Position numbers and translations under genes: made by a program. Below are positions 1-8,495 of a stretch of DNA of 64,000 bases, one piece after another. The notes under the pieces were generated by a model, which searched no databases, was not told the origin of the DNA, and saw nothing but the letters and a program-made list of their open reading frames with translations. The stretch's first letter is position 1; each line of letters begins with the position of its first letter. This stretch comes from Candidatus Scybalocola faecigallinarum (lineage in GTDB: Bacteria; Bacillota; Clostridia; Lachnospirales; Lachnospiraceae): positions 46,739 to 110,738 of the forward strand of contig DVIT01000031.1 of NCBI GenBank assembly GCA_018711005.1. The letters run 5' to 3'.

Positions 1-903
1 CTGAATCCCAATATTAATACAAATAAGATCCTGATCAAACAGACCGATATTAACCGTCCGGCACTGCAGCTGGCTGGTTTTTATGATTTCTTTGATAATA
101 ACCGGGTTCAGGTCATTGGAAATGTAGAGTATTCTTATATTAATCAGGTTTATGAGGATAAAGGTGTTGCCAGTGTTGAGCGGATGTTCCAGATCGGCGT
201 GCCATGTCTGATTTTTTGCCGCAACAACCGTCCCTGTGACGGGATCGTGGAGCTGGGAGACAAGTACGGGATCCCGGTGCTGCTGACAGATATGGGCACA
301 TCCTATTTCCTGGCCAAGGCTATGCATGTGCTTAACGAGGAACTGGCGCCAAGAATTTCTATCCACGGCGTACTTGTAGACGTTTACGGTGAAGGTGTAC
401 TGATCATCGGCGAAAGCGGTATTGGTAAAAGCGAAGCTGCCCTTGAGCTGATTAAGCGCGGCCACCGCCTTGTGTCGGACGATGTGGTAGAGATTAAAAG
501 GATTGGTGAAGATTCCCTTGTGGGAACAGCGCCGGATATTACCCGGTACTTTATTGAGCTGAGAGGTATCGGCATTATTGATGTAAAAACACTGTTTGGT
601 GTTGAAAGCGTAAAGGAGACCCAGACCATTAATCTGGTGATCAAATTGGAGGAGTGGGACAGAGACCGTGAATATGACCGTTTAGGCATGGAAGAACAGT
701 ACACGGAATTTTTGGGCCATAAAGTGGTATGCCATTCGATTCCTATCCGTCCGGGACGTAACCTGGCCATCATTGTTGAATCTGCTGCGGTTAATTACCG
801 GCAGAAAAAGATGGGCTATAACGCTGCCCATGAGCTTTACCGCCGTGTTACCGGCAATTTGCAGAAAAAGCGGGCTGAAAGCGAAAACAGTGAGGAAGAA
901 TGA
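1..903 (+). CDS. hprK: HPr kinase/phosphorylase, 5' end outside the window
   Basis: Bifunctional kinase/phosphorylase acting on Ser-46 of HPr and Crh, the sensor of carbon catabolite control in Firmicutes. The open frame runs from base 1, so the first residues lie upstream; an internal Met at 184 is not the true start. The N-terminal domain precedes a P-loop GESGIGKS (around base 411), then DDVVEI, and the C-terminal motif region IPIRPGRN. Family length is about 310 residues, so roughly 10 residues are missing. A ROK glucokinase follows, and an HPr-like target protein is encoded at 9481, fitting a sugar-control region. Stop TGA at 901-903. Confidence 0.95.
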   Translation: MNPNINTNKILIKQTDINRPALQLAGFYDFFDNNRVQVIGNVEYSYINQVYEDKGVASVERMFQIGVPCLIFCRNNRPCDGIVELGDKYGIPVLLTDMGTSYFLAKAMHVLNEELAPRISIHGVLVDVYGEGVLIIGESGIGKSEAALELIKRGHRLVSDDVVEIKRIGEDSLVGTAPDITRYFIELRGIGIIDVKTLFGVESVKETQTINLVIKLEEWDRDREYDRLGMEEQYTEFLGHKVVCHSIPIRPGRNLAIIVESAAVNYRQKKMGYNAAHELYRRVTGNLQKKRAESENSEEE

Positions 904-1015
904 TCATTCTTCTGTCACGGGGAGCTGCCCGGCTGTAGTGGATGAAAACCTGCATTTGCAGGTTCTGCGGCTTTGCCGCTATAAATCTTTATACTTTTTA
1001 AGGAGGATATAGACC

Positions 1016-1960
1016 ATGTCTAAAATTTGTTTTGGAATCGATATTGGGGGAACAACAGTAAAGATCGGTGTGCTTTCTCTGGAAGGAGAACTTATGGATA
1101 AGTGGGAGATCCACACACGCACAGAGGAAGGCGGAAAGTATATTCTTGGAGATATTGCCGATTCTGTTAAAAAATATGTGGCTGATAAAGGCCTTAATAT
1201 GGCAGATGTTGTGGGCGCAGGTATGGGCGTACCCGGCCCTGTCACTGAGGACGGTACTGTACTGCGGTGCGTAAACCTTGGCTGGGGTGTATTTAACTGT
1301 GCAAAAGAGCTGAGCGATCTTCTGGGCGTTCCTGTAAAGGCAGGTAATGACGCCAATGTAGCTGCCCTTGGCGAGCAGTGGCAGGGCGGCGGCAAAGGCC
1401 ATGACGACCTTGTTGTTGTGACTCTTGGTACCGGCGTTGGCGGCGGTATTATCCTTGGCGGAAAGATCCTTGCAGGCGTTAATGGCGCTGCAGGTGAGAT
1501 CGGCCATATGCAGGTAGTAGCGCCTGAGGATACTATCGGCGTATGCGGCTGCGGCAACAGCGGCTGCCTTGAGCAGGTTGCTTCTGCTACAGGTATTGTT
1601 AAGCTGGCTAAGCGTCTTGTGGAAGAAACAGACACACCCACATCTTTAAGAGAGCTTTCCCAGATCACCGCAAAGGATGTGCTGGATGCAGCAAAGGCCG
1701 GCGATGCCGGCGCTGTCAGCGTTGTGGAAACGATGGCCAAGTATCTTGGCAGCGCACTGGCTGCCATCTGTGCTGTTGTTAATCCGGAAATGATTGTTAT
1801 CGGCGGCGGCGTTTCCAAGGCCGGACAGTATTTGATCGATAAGATCCAGGAAGCATTTATTCCGAAGGCTTTCCATGCACTTCGGGATACTCAGTTCGCT
1901 TTGGCAACACTGGGCAATGATGCCGGTATGGTAGGCGCAGCAAGACTGGTGCTTCAGTAA
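1016..1960 (+). CDS. glk: ROK-family glucokinase
   Basis: Phosphorylates glucose to glucose-6-phosphate in the cytoplasm. 314 residues. The N-terminal phosphate motif DIGGT is at residues 9-13, and the ROK signature LGTGVGGGIILGGK is mid-protein. The zinc motif CGCGNSGC, typical of ROK kinases, follows at about residues 179-186. The start ATG has AAGGAGG 8 bases upstream. It lies 112 bases after hprK, probably in the same operon, placing glucose phosphorylation next to the HPr(Ser-P) switch. ROK repressors are excluded because there is no N-terminal helix-turn-helix. The exact sugar is inferred from family and context. Confidence 0.92.
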   Translation: MSKICFGIDIGGTTVKIGVLSLEGELMDKWEIHTRTEEGGKYILGDIADSVKKYVADKGLNMADVVGAGMGVPGPVTEDGTVLRCVNLGWGVFNCAKELSDLLGVPVKAGNDANVAALGEQWQGGGKGHDDLVVVTLGTGVGGGIILGGKILAGVNGAAGEIGHMQVVAPEDTIGVCGCGNSGCLEQVASATGIVKLAKRLVEETDTPTSLRELSQITAKDVLDAAKAGDAGAVSVVETMAKYLGSALAAICAVVNPEMIVIGGGVSKAGQYLIDKIQEAFIPKAFHALRDTQFALATLGNDAGMVGAARLVLQ

Positions 1961-1994
1961 TTAAACGCACATAATCCAACAGATATTCATATTA

Positions 1995-2035
1995 GAGGGC
2001 TGTTCCGCTCGTTTGAGCGGGGCGGCCCTTCTTTA
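1995..2035 (+). terminator. Rho-independent terminator after glk
   Basis: GC-rich inverted repeat (AGGGC..CCGCTC / GAGCGG..GCCCT) with a GTTT loop followed by TTCTTTAATT, 35 bases after the glk stop. It closes the hprK-glk unit. Confidence 0.8.
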
Positions 2036-2067
2036 ATTGAAGGGTTGATTTCTCACGGCTTTTGCCG

Positions 2068-2110
2068 GAATTTACACAGAGTTTTCAGAATTTACACAGA
2101 TTTCACAAAG
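2068..2110 (+). promoter_or_regulatory. Direct repeats upstream of ppk, PhoP/PhoB-box-like
   Basis: GAATTTACACAGA occurs twice exactly 20 bases apart (2068-2080 and 2088-2100). Between and after them are the related TTTTCAGAA (2082) and TTTCACAAAG (2101), giving four T-rich blocks at a 10-base pitch. A -10-like TAATAT lies near 2144-2149. Tandem TTTACA-type blocks at helical spacing are typical of PhoP/PhoB binding sites. Upstream of polyphosphate kinase this would make sense, but no experiment or motif scan supports it here. Confidence 0.4.
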
Positions 2111-2215
2111 GGCAGAAAAATTCTTTACACAAGGCTGTTACCATAATATCACGGGCAGCTGTTCTTTAAGGGCAGCGCCTGTTACAGGAAAAAATATTTG
2201 AGGTGTTTAAATCCA

Positions 2216-4264
2216 ATGAAAGATGTGTATATGAACCGGGAGCTGTCATGGCTGAAGTTTAATGAACGGGTTTTGGAGGAAGCAGAAAATGAAGCCGTTC
2301 CGTTATGTGAGCGGATGTCCTTTGCATCCATTTACCAGAGCAATCTGGATGAATTTTTTATGGTACGGGTCGGCTCGCTGATGGACCAAAAGCTTTTAAA
2401 CAAAGAAATCCGGGATAATAAGACCCAGATGACTTCTCAGGAGCAGATCGATGCTATTCTGAAAAAGGTACAAAAACTGAACCGCCGCCGCGACAGTGTT
2501 TATGCTGAGATCATGGAAAGAGTGGAGGACTATGGGATCCATCTGACCTGCTTCAGGAAAATGACCAAAGAGGACGAAGCGGTCATGGAGGCTTACTTTG
2601 ATACAGAGATTGCACCGCTGATCTCGCCGACCATTGTAGGCAAGCGCCAGCCCTTCCCGTTTTTGCGGAATAAAGAAATTTATGCCATCGTTATCCTGGA
2701 AACAAAAAATAAAAAAGAGCGTATGGGGATCATTCCATGCACAAGCAACATTTTTGGCCGTCTGATCTCTGTTCCGGGAAAAAGCGGCGAATATGTTCTG
2801 TCTGAGGACATTATCCTTCATTTTATTGCAAAAGTCTTTAAAGGCTATTTTGTAAAGGCAAAATCGCTGATCCGTATCACCAGGAATGCAGATATTGACG
2901 CAGATGCCCTTTATGATGAGGATCTGGACTACCGTGAATTTATGGCGGATTTGATTAAAAGCCGGAAAAAACTGTCTCCGGTACGCCTGGAGCTGTCCCG
3001 GGAAATGGACGGGGATGTGGTGGATATTTTGTGCCGCTATCTGGAACTGGAAAGCAGCCATGTATTCCGGGGCGATGCGCCGCTGGATCTGTCGTTCCTT
3101 TTTGCCATTGCAGATAAGCTGAGAAAAAATCCGGAGCTGTTTTATGAAAAACGGGTGCCTCAAAAGTCACCCCGCTTTGATGATTCCAGACCTGTGATTG
3201 AACAGATCAAGGAAGGGGACAAAATGCTGTCCATGCCTTACGAGTCCATCCGGCCGTTTCTGCGTCTTTTAAATGAGGCCGCCCATGATCCTAGTGTGGT
3301 GTCTATTAAGATGACCCTTTACCGGCTGGCGCGGCACAGCAAGGTGGTGGAAGCACTCATCGATGCTGCGGAAAATGGCAAAGAAGTTGTCGTTCTTGTA
3401 GAGCTGCGGGCGCGGTTTGATGAAGAAAATAATATCGAGTGGTCCAGGCGGCTGGAAGCTGCCGGATGCCAGGTGATCTACGGCCTTGAGGGCTATAAGG
3501 TCCACTCCAAGCTGTGTCTGATTACCCGGAAAAATGAAGGGCAGATTGAATATATTACCCAGATCGGTACAGGCAATTACAATGAATCCACAGCCCGCAT
3601 TTATACGGACCTGTCCCTGATGACAGCCAATGTTGATATTGGCCTTGAGGCTGCCGGTATTTTTCAGTGCCTTGCCAAAGGTGAATTTGTGGAGCACAGC
3701 GAGCACCTTCTGGTGGCGCCGAAATGCCTGCAAAACCGGGTCCTTGCCATGATCGACGAAGAAATCGCCCATGCCAGAGCCGGGGAGCCGGCGTATATTG
3801 GCCTGAAGCTTAACTCTCTGACCGATAAAAAGATCATTGACAAGCTTATAGAAGCATCCTGTGCCGGTGTGAAGATCGATATGGTGATCCGTGGCATTTG
3901 CTGCCTGATCCCCGGTGTGGAAGGGGCAACAGCCAATATCCGGGTGTTCAGTATTGTAGGAAGATTTTTGGAGCATTCCAGAATCTATATTTTCGGATGT
4001 AACGGACGGGAAAAATATTATATATCCTCTGCGGATTTTATGACAAGAAATACCGTACGCCGTGTGGAAGTAGCGGCTCCTGTTTATGATAAAGAGCTTC
4101 AGATGGAGCTTAGTGAAATGTTTATCACCCTTCTCAGCGATAATCAAAAAGCCAGAAGGGAGGATTCAAACGGCAACTATGTCATATCCGATGAAGGTGA
4201 ATCCCCGTTAAATGCTCAGGAGACGTTTTACGCTCACGCCTACCATCTGGCCGGTAAAGAATAA
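2216..4264 (+). CDS. ppk1: Polyphosphate kinase 1
   Basis: Transfers the terminal phosphate of ATP to growing inorganic polyphosphate, a membrane-associated or cytoplasmic store linked to stress and phosphate balance. The N domain opens with NRELSWLKFNERVLEEA and contains the SNLDEFFMVR signature. The phosphohistidine region YKVHSKLCLI is followed by IGTGNYNE and the second PLD-like domain near the C-terminus (HSRIYIFG). 682 residues, near the family's usual 690-700. The ATG at 2216 is chosen over TTG 2198 because homologues begin close to the NRELSWL block. phoH-like 4279 follows by 14 bases, so the two are co-transcribed. Confidence 0.95.
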   Translation: MKDVYMNRELSWLKFNERVLEEAENEAVPLCERMSFASIYQSNLDEFFMVRVGSLMDQKLLNKEIRDNKTQMTSQEQIDAILKKVQKLNRRRDSVYAEIMERVEDYGIHLTCFRKMTKEDEAVMEAYFDTEIAPLISPTIVGKRQPFPFLRNKEIYAIVILETKNKKERMGIIPCTSNIFGRLISVPGKSGEYVLSEDIILHFIAKVFKGYFVKAKSLIRITRNADIDADALYDEDLDYREFMADLIKSRKKLSPVRLELSREMDGDVVDILCRYLELESSHVFRGDAPLDLSFLFAIADKLRKNPELFYEKRVPQKSPRFDDSRPVIEQIKEGDKMLSMPYESIRPFLRLLNEAAHDPSVVSIKMTLYRLARHSKVVEALIDAAENGKEVVVLVELRARFDEENNIEWSRRLEAAGCQVIYGLEGYKVHSKLCLITRKNEGQIEYITQIGTGNYNESTARIYTDLSLMTANVDIGLEAAGIFQCLAKGEFVEHSEHLLVAPKCLQNRVLAMIDEEIAHARAGEPAYIGLKLNSLTDKKIIDKLIEASCAGVKIDMVIRGICCLIPGVEGATANIRVFSIVGRFLEHSRIYIFGCNGREKYYISSADFMTRNTVRRVEVAAPVYDKELQMELSEMFITLLSDNQKARREDSNGNYVISDEGESPLNAQETFYAHAYHLAGKE

Positions 4265-4278
4265 AAAGGAGGCTGTCC

Positions 4279-5652
4279 ATGGTAAAGACTTATGTGCTGG
4301 ATACAAATGTTTTGATACAGGCGCCTTACGCTCTGGAATGTTTTGAAGATAACCAGGTTATACTGCCTGTTGTTGTTTTGGAGGAACTGGATAAGCTGAA
4401 AAATGCCGAAGGAGAGAAGGGCTATAATGCCCGCACAGCGATCCGCTTTTTGGAGGAACATCGGCTTAAGGGAAATCTTTTGGAAGGCGTTGCCCTGGAA
4501 AATGGCGGAAGCCTGAAGGTGGAGACAAATTTTGTTAATGTGGAACTTCCCCCGGATATGCCGGAGGACCGGATGGATAACCGGATCTTAAAGGTGTGCC
4601 TTGGGCTTATGGAGAAAAACCAGAATCCGGTAGTTTTAGTAACAAAGGATCTGCTTTTGCGTGTAAAGGCCCAGATCATTGGTGTCCGTGCAGAAGATTT
4701 TACTACGGAACAGGTGACACAAGAAGGGGGACAGTACGAAGGCAGGATCCAGGTCTATGTGCCGGAGGAATTATTTAAGGACTTTAAAAAGAAGGGGATT
4801 CCGGCGGAGCATGTATATGTCTGCGATGCTCAGGGAAAACGCCGGACACCGGTGCTGACCGAAAACCAGTTTGTTGTCCTTTGTGCGGATCAGTCCTCTA
4901 AAAAGACACAGCTTGGCCGTGTGGAGAATGGTGTGATCCATAAATTGGAATATAAAAAAGCCAAGCCTTATGGAATATCGCCAAGAAACTGCGGACAGTA
5001 TTTTTTACAGGAAGCGCTGATGCAGCCGGCAAAAAGAGCGCCTCTGGTCATTGTTAAGGGCATGGCCGGAACGAGCAAAACATTTTATTCCCTGGCCGTA
5101 GGTCTTGAAAAGCTGCTGAATAATCCTACAGGAGAATACCGCAGGATCCTTGTTTGCCGCCCCAACGCCCAGTTTGACTCAGACATTGGTTTTCTTCCCG
5201 GAGACGAACAGGAGAAAATTTCACCTCTGATGCGGCCGATTATGGATAATCTGGAACAGCTTGTAGATTCCAATGAGGACCTGCGGTTTGAGGATGAGCT
5301 GGAGCTTCAGGGAAAGGTGGAAGAAATCTTTGAACGGGGGATCATCCAGACAGAAGCATTAAATTATATTCGGGGCAGATCTATTATTAAAACCTATCTG
5401 ATCATTGATGAAGCCCAGAATATGACGCCTAACCAGGTAAAGGGCATTATCACCCGGGCAGGAAAAGATACAAAGATTATTTTGCTGGGAGACCCCAATC
5501 AGATCGACCGTCCGTTTTTGGATGAACGGACCAACGGGCTGAGCTATGCCTCAGAGCATATGAAGGGCAGCCCTCTTTGCTGGCAGATCACATTAACGCC
5601 CCAGGAGTGCGAGCGATCCGAGCTAGCCATGGATGCGATCCAAAGACTGTAA
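4279..5652 (+). CDS. PIN domain / PhoH-like ATPase
   Basis: 457 residues in two parts. Residues 1 to about 140 are a PIN nuclease-like domain with acidic residues in YVLDTNVLIQ, EELDKLK and TKD. A PhoH-type P-loop ATPase follows, with Walker A GMAGTSKTF and Walker B YLIIDEAQN. The family is linked to RNA metabolism, probably RNA unwinding coupled to cleavage. The residue before the Walker A Lys is Ser rather than Gly; the other residues are kept, so ATP binding is still likely. RBS AAAGGAGG precedes the ATG. Downstream of ppk1 in a likely two-gene operon. Confidence 0.9.
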   Translation: MVKTYVLDTNVLIQAPYALECFEDNQVILPVVVLEELDKLKNAEGEKGYNARTAIRFLEEHRLKGNLLEGVALENGGSLKVETNFVNVELPPDMPEDRMDNRILKVCLGLMEKNQNPVVLVTKDLLLRVKAQIIGVRAEDFTTEQVTQEGGQYEGRIQVYVPEELFKDFKKKGIPAEHVYVCDAQGKRRTPVLTENQFVVLCADQSSKKTQLGRVENGVIHKLEYKKAKPYGISPRNCGQYFLQEALMQPAKRAPLVIVKGMAGTSKTFYSLAVGLEKLLNNPTGEYRRILVCRPNAQFDSDIGFLPGDEQEKISPLMRPIMDNLEQLVDSNEDLRFEDELELQGKVEEIFERGIIQTEALNYIRGRSIIKTYLIIDEAQNMTPNQVKGIITRAGKDTKIILLGDPNQIDRPFLDERTNGLSYASEHMKGSPLCWQITLTPQECERSELAMDAIQRL

Positions 5653-5661
5653 GCTGAAAAA

Positions 5662-5698
5662 CACGGCGGCGAAAATTTTTCGCCGCCGTGCTGTTTTT
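5662..5698 (+). terminator. Strong Rho-independent terminator
   Basis: Perfect stem CACGGCGGCGAAAA / TTTTCGCCGCCGTG (5662-5690), then a T-run at 5693-5698. It ends the ppk1-phoH unit. Confidence 0.92.
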
Positions 5699-5718
5699 TC
5701 AGAGAAAGGAACAAAGCT

Positions 5719-6390
5719 ATGGAAGAATTAAAAATAACGTATAAAAAAATCAGTAATGATCAGGAGATTAATCTTTTGATCGAAAAGGGCAATGATGTTT
5801 TAGGCATTTTAGGGTATACAGAGCATTCCCGAAAGCACGGGGCAAAAGTGGCCCAGACCGCAGGAAAAATATTAAAGGATCTGGGGTATGATAAAAGGCT
5901 TATTGAATTAAGTAAGATTGCCGGGTATATGCATGATATTGGCAACAGCATTAACCGTACGGATCATGCCCACAGCGGCGCCATTCTGGCCTATGATATT
6001 TTAAAGCAGCGGGGCATGGACCTGGCGGATGCCATTACAGTTGCTTCCGCCATCGGTAATCACGATGAGGCCACCGGTACGGCTGTAGATACTGTGTCCG
6101 CAGCCTTGATCCTGGCGGATAAAACCGATGTGCGCCGGAACCGGGTGCGCAACAAAGTCATTTCCAGCTTTGATGCCCATGACCGGGTCAATTATGCAGT
6201 GCTGTCCTCCATCCTGACTGTTAATAAAGAAAAGAAGGTGATCCAGATGGATATGTATCTGGATGATTCCATGTGTACAGTTATGGATTATTTTGAAATC
6301 TTCCTGCAGCGCATGATCATGTGCCGCCGCGCCGCAGAAGCCATCGGGTGCAAATTTAAGCTGGTTGCCAATGGGAGTAAGCTGTGCTGA
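5719..6390 (+). CDS. HD-domain phosphohydrolase, substrate unknown
   Basis: 223 residues. HD-superfamily metal motif: TEHSRKHG (His), then MHDIGNSI (HD pair), DHAHSGA and IGNHDEA, and a late Asp in LADKTDVRR. These residues fit a metal-dependent phosphohydrolase acting on a nucleotide or phosphoester. No GGDEF, response-regulator or membrane part is present, so the substrate cannot be named. Monocistronic by position: a terminator lies 21 bases upstream and a 250-base gap follows. Confidence 0.8.
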   Translation: MEELKITYKKISNDQEINLLIEKGNDVLGILGYTEHSRKHGAKVAQTAGKILKDLGYDKRLIELSKIAGYMHDIGNSINRTDHAHSGAILAYDILKQRGMDLADAITVASAIGNHDEATGTAVDTVSAALILADKTDVRRNRVRNKVISSFDAHDRVNYAVLSSILTVNKEKKVIQMDMYLDDSMCTVMDYFEIFLQRMIMCRRAAEAIGCKFKLVANGSKLC

Positions 6391-6442
6391 AAGCGGCGCT
6401 GTCTGCGACAGACCCCGTGCTCATACTGTCTTGCCGTCCGAT

Positions 6443-6484
6443 GTCTGAGTGCCATTGCGTGCAAGCACGCCCTGGCACTCAGAC
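6443..6484 (+). other. Long near-perfect hairpin in the murB upstream region
   Basis: GTCTGAGTGCCA (6443-6454) pairs perfectly with TGGCACTCAGAC (6473-6484). Inside, GCGTGC (6457-6462) pairs with GCACGC (6465-6470) around an AA loop. No U-run follows, so it is not a standard terminator. It could be the 3' end of the HD gene transcript or a repeat element. Confidence 0.6.
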
Positions 6485-6515
6485 TCCGTCCGGGCTTTCG
6501 TAATAAATTTACATC

Positions 6516-6544
6516 TTGAATATGTGGGGTAAATCATGTAATAT
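6516..6544 (+). promoter_or_regulatory. Probable sigma-A promoter for the murB operon
   Basis: TTGAAT (6516-6521), a 17-base spacer and TAATAT (6539-6544). About 100 bases before the murB start. Confidence 0.6.
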
Positions 6545-6642
6545 AATTAATATCCCGGGGAGGTTTTCCCTGAGGGCTGCGGGCGGGATGCCTGCGGCGG
6601 GGATAGTGACAGGTCAAAGACTATTAGAATGGGAGAAAAGCT

Positions 6643-7569
6643 ATGACAACAGAATTTTTGAATGCGTTGACCCGGATTGTGGGAGATGAGGCGGTCCGGC
6701 TGGACGAATCTATGAAAAAGCATACGACCTTTCGTATTGGCGGTCCGGCGGATGTGTTTGTTACCCCTCCGGATGCCCGGCGGCTTAAAGAGGCCGTGGA
6801 GTGTTGTAAGGCTTTTAACATTCCCTGGATGATCATAGGAAACGGAAGTAATCTTTTAGTTAGTGATAAAGGGATCCGCGGTGTTGTGTTCCAGATTTAC
6901 GGGACCATGGATGAGATCCGCATGGAAGAACAGGCAGACGGCGTGGTGATCGTTCATGCCGGCGCAGGGATACTGCTTTCCCGCCTGTCCCGGGCCGTGG
7001 CTATGGAAGGCCTTGGAGGCTTTGAATTTGCTAGCGGGATACCGGGAACCTTTGGCGGTGCAGTAACGATGAATGCCGGCGCCTACGGCGGAGAGATGGA
7101 TATGTTTGTCTGTGAGGCAACGGTGCTGACCGGAGACGGCCAGGTTCAGACATTAAAAGGGCCTGAACTGGAATTTGGCTACCGGACCAGTGTCCTTCAG
7201 CGGAAGTCCATGATCGTACTGGAGGCGGCGTTAAAGCTTCGGCGGGGAGATAAGGAAAGGATCCTTGCCCTGATGGACGAGCTGACTGCCCGGCGCCGGG
7301 AAAAGCAGCCTTTGGAATTTCCCAGTGCAGGAAGTACATTTAAACGGCCGGAAGGCTATTTCGCAGGCAAACTGATTCAGGACTGCGGCCTGAAGGGTTT
7401 TAGCGTGGGCGGCGCCTGTATTTCTGAAAAGCACAGCGGCTTTGTTGTCAATACGGGGGATGCTACGGCACAGGATGTGCTGGCGCTGATCCGTCATGTG
7501 CAGGATACGGTGTACAGCCGTTTTGGCGTGACTATGGAACCGGAAGTGCGAATCATAGGAGAGTTTTAA
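6643..7569 (+). CDS. murB: UDP-N-acetylmuramate dehydrogenase
   Basis: FAD-dependent reduction of UDP-GlcNAc-enolpyruvate to UDP-MurNAc, second committed step of peptidoglycan precursor synthesis. 308 residues. FAD-binding motifs: GNGSNLLVSDKGIRG in the N-terminal half, then GIPGTFGGAVTMNAGAYGGEM. The C-terminal substrate domain carries the type II MurB signature SAGSTFKRPEG, with the catalytic Ser in AGSTFK and the acidic residue in MEPEVRIIG. It begins a tight operon murB-rapZ-whiA-crh. Confidence 0.96.
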   Translation: MTTEFLNALTRIVGDEAVRLDESMKKHTTFRIGGPADVFVTPPDARRLKEAVECCKAFNIPWMIIGNGSNLLVSDKGIRGVVFQIYGTMDEIRMEEQADGVVIVHAGAGILLSRLSRAVAMEGLGGFEFASGIPGTFGGAVTMNAGAYGGEMDMFVCEATVLTGDGQVQTLKGPELEFGYRTSVLQRKSMIVLEAALKLRRGDKERILALMDELTARRREKQPLEFPSAGSTFKRPEGYFAGKLIQDCGLKGFSVGGACISEKHSGFVVNTGDATAQDVLALIRHVQDTVYSRFGVTMEPEVRIIGEF

Positions 7570-7598
7570 GAATTATCTTATAAAAAGAGGTTGATCAG

Positions 7599-8474
7599 AT
7601 GCGTTTTGTGATTGTGACTGGAATGAGCGGAGCCGGAAAGTCGTCGGCTTTGAAGATGCTGGAGGATGCCGGATATTTCTGCGTGGATAATCTGCCCATT
7701 CCCCTGATCCCCAAGTTTGCAGAGATCGGGGTGCAGGAGCCATCCATGATGAACAAGGTGGCACTGGGGATCGATATACGCAGCGGTGAAGATCTTCCGG
7801 CATTGCTCCCGGTTTTAAATAATCTGGAGCAGAATGGGATCTGCTATGAGATTCTGTTCCTGGATTGTACAGACGCTGTATTAGTAAAGCGTTTTAAGGA
7901 AACCAGACGCAGCCATCCGCTGACCAAGTCCGGCAGAGTAGAAGCCGGGATTGCCAGTGAGCGGCGAAAGCTGGAGTTTTTGAAAAAACGGGCAACTTAT
8001 ATTATTGATACATCTCAGTTGCTGACCCGTGAACTGAAAGCTGAGATTGATAAGATCTTTGTGAAAAATGAAAATTATCAGAGCTTTTTTGTGACTGTAT
8101 TGTCCTTTGGTTTTAAGTATGGCATCCCTGCGGATGCAGATCTTGTTTTTGATGTGCGTTTTCTTCCCAATCCTTATTATATCGAGGAGCTTAAACCAAA
8201 AACAGGCAACGATAAGGATGTGTCTGATTACGTATTAAAATTTGAAGAAGCGGGTATCTTTCTTGAGAAGCTTCTGGATATGGTGACTTTCCTTATTCCC
8301 AATTACATGAACGAAGGGAAAAACCAGCTGGTCATTGCTATTGGCTGTACCGGAGGCAAGCACCGTTCCGTAACTCTGGCCAATGCTCTTTATAAAAAGC
8401 TTTTAGGTCATGAGTACGGCGTAAAGGTGGAGCATCGGGATATAGAAAAGGACCGTTACTATAAATCTGTATAA
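7599..8474 (+). CDS. rapZ: RapZ-family RNase adapter / P-loop nucleotide-binding protein
   Basis: 291 residues, the usual length of YvcJ/RapZ. Walker A GMSGAGKSSA is at residues 7-16, the DNLP region follows, and the C-terminal domain shows IGCTGGKHRSV. In E. coli RapZ steers decay of GlmZ RNA; in Bacillus YvcJ binds and hydrolyses nucleotides and the cellular role is less clear. It lies 29 bases after murB and 21 bases before whiA. In many Firmicutes yvcK/glmR sits between rapZ and whiA; it is absent here. Confidence 0.95.
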   Translation: MRFVIVTGMSGAGKSSALKMLEDAGYFCVDNLPIPLIPKFAEIGVQEPSMMNKVALGIDIRSGEDLPALLPVLNNLEQNGICYEILFLDCTDAVLVKRFKETRRSHPLTKSGRVEAGIASERRKLEFLKKRATYIIDTSQLLTRELKAEIDKIFVKNENYQSFFVTVLSFGFKYGIPADADLVFDVRFLPNPYYIEELKPKTGNDKDVSDYVLKFEEAGIFLEKLLDMVTFLIPNYMNEGKNQLVIAIGCTGGKHRSVTLANALYKKLLGHEYGVKVEHRDIEKDRYYKSV

Positions 8475-8495
8475 CGACCATGAAGGAGTGGAGAA

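Noticed and set aside
979..1818. Long minus-strand frame opposite glk
   Set aside because: Low-complexity Pro/Ser/Thr-rich translation typical of the antisense of a GC-rich gene; the + strand has full ROK motifs and an RBS.
2396..3163. Minus-strand 255-residue frame inside ppk1
   Set aside because: Shadow frame without recognisable domain or start signals.
3269..4147. Minus-strand 292-residue frame within ppk1
   Set aside because: Antisense shadow; no family motifs and the ppk1 frame is complete.
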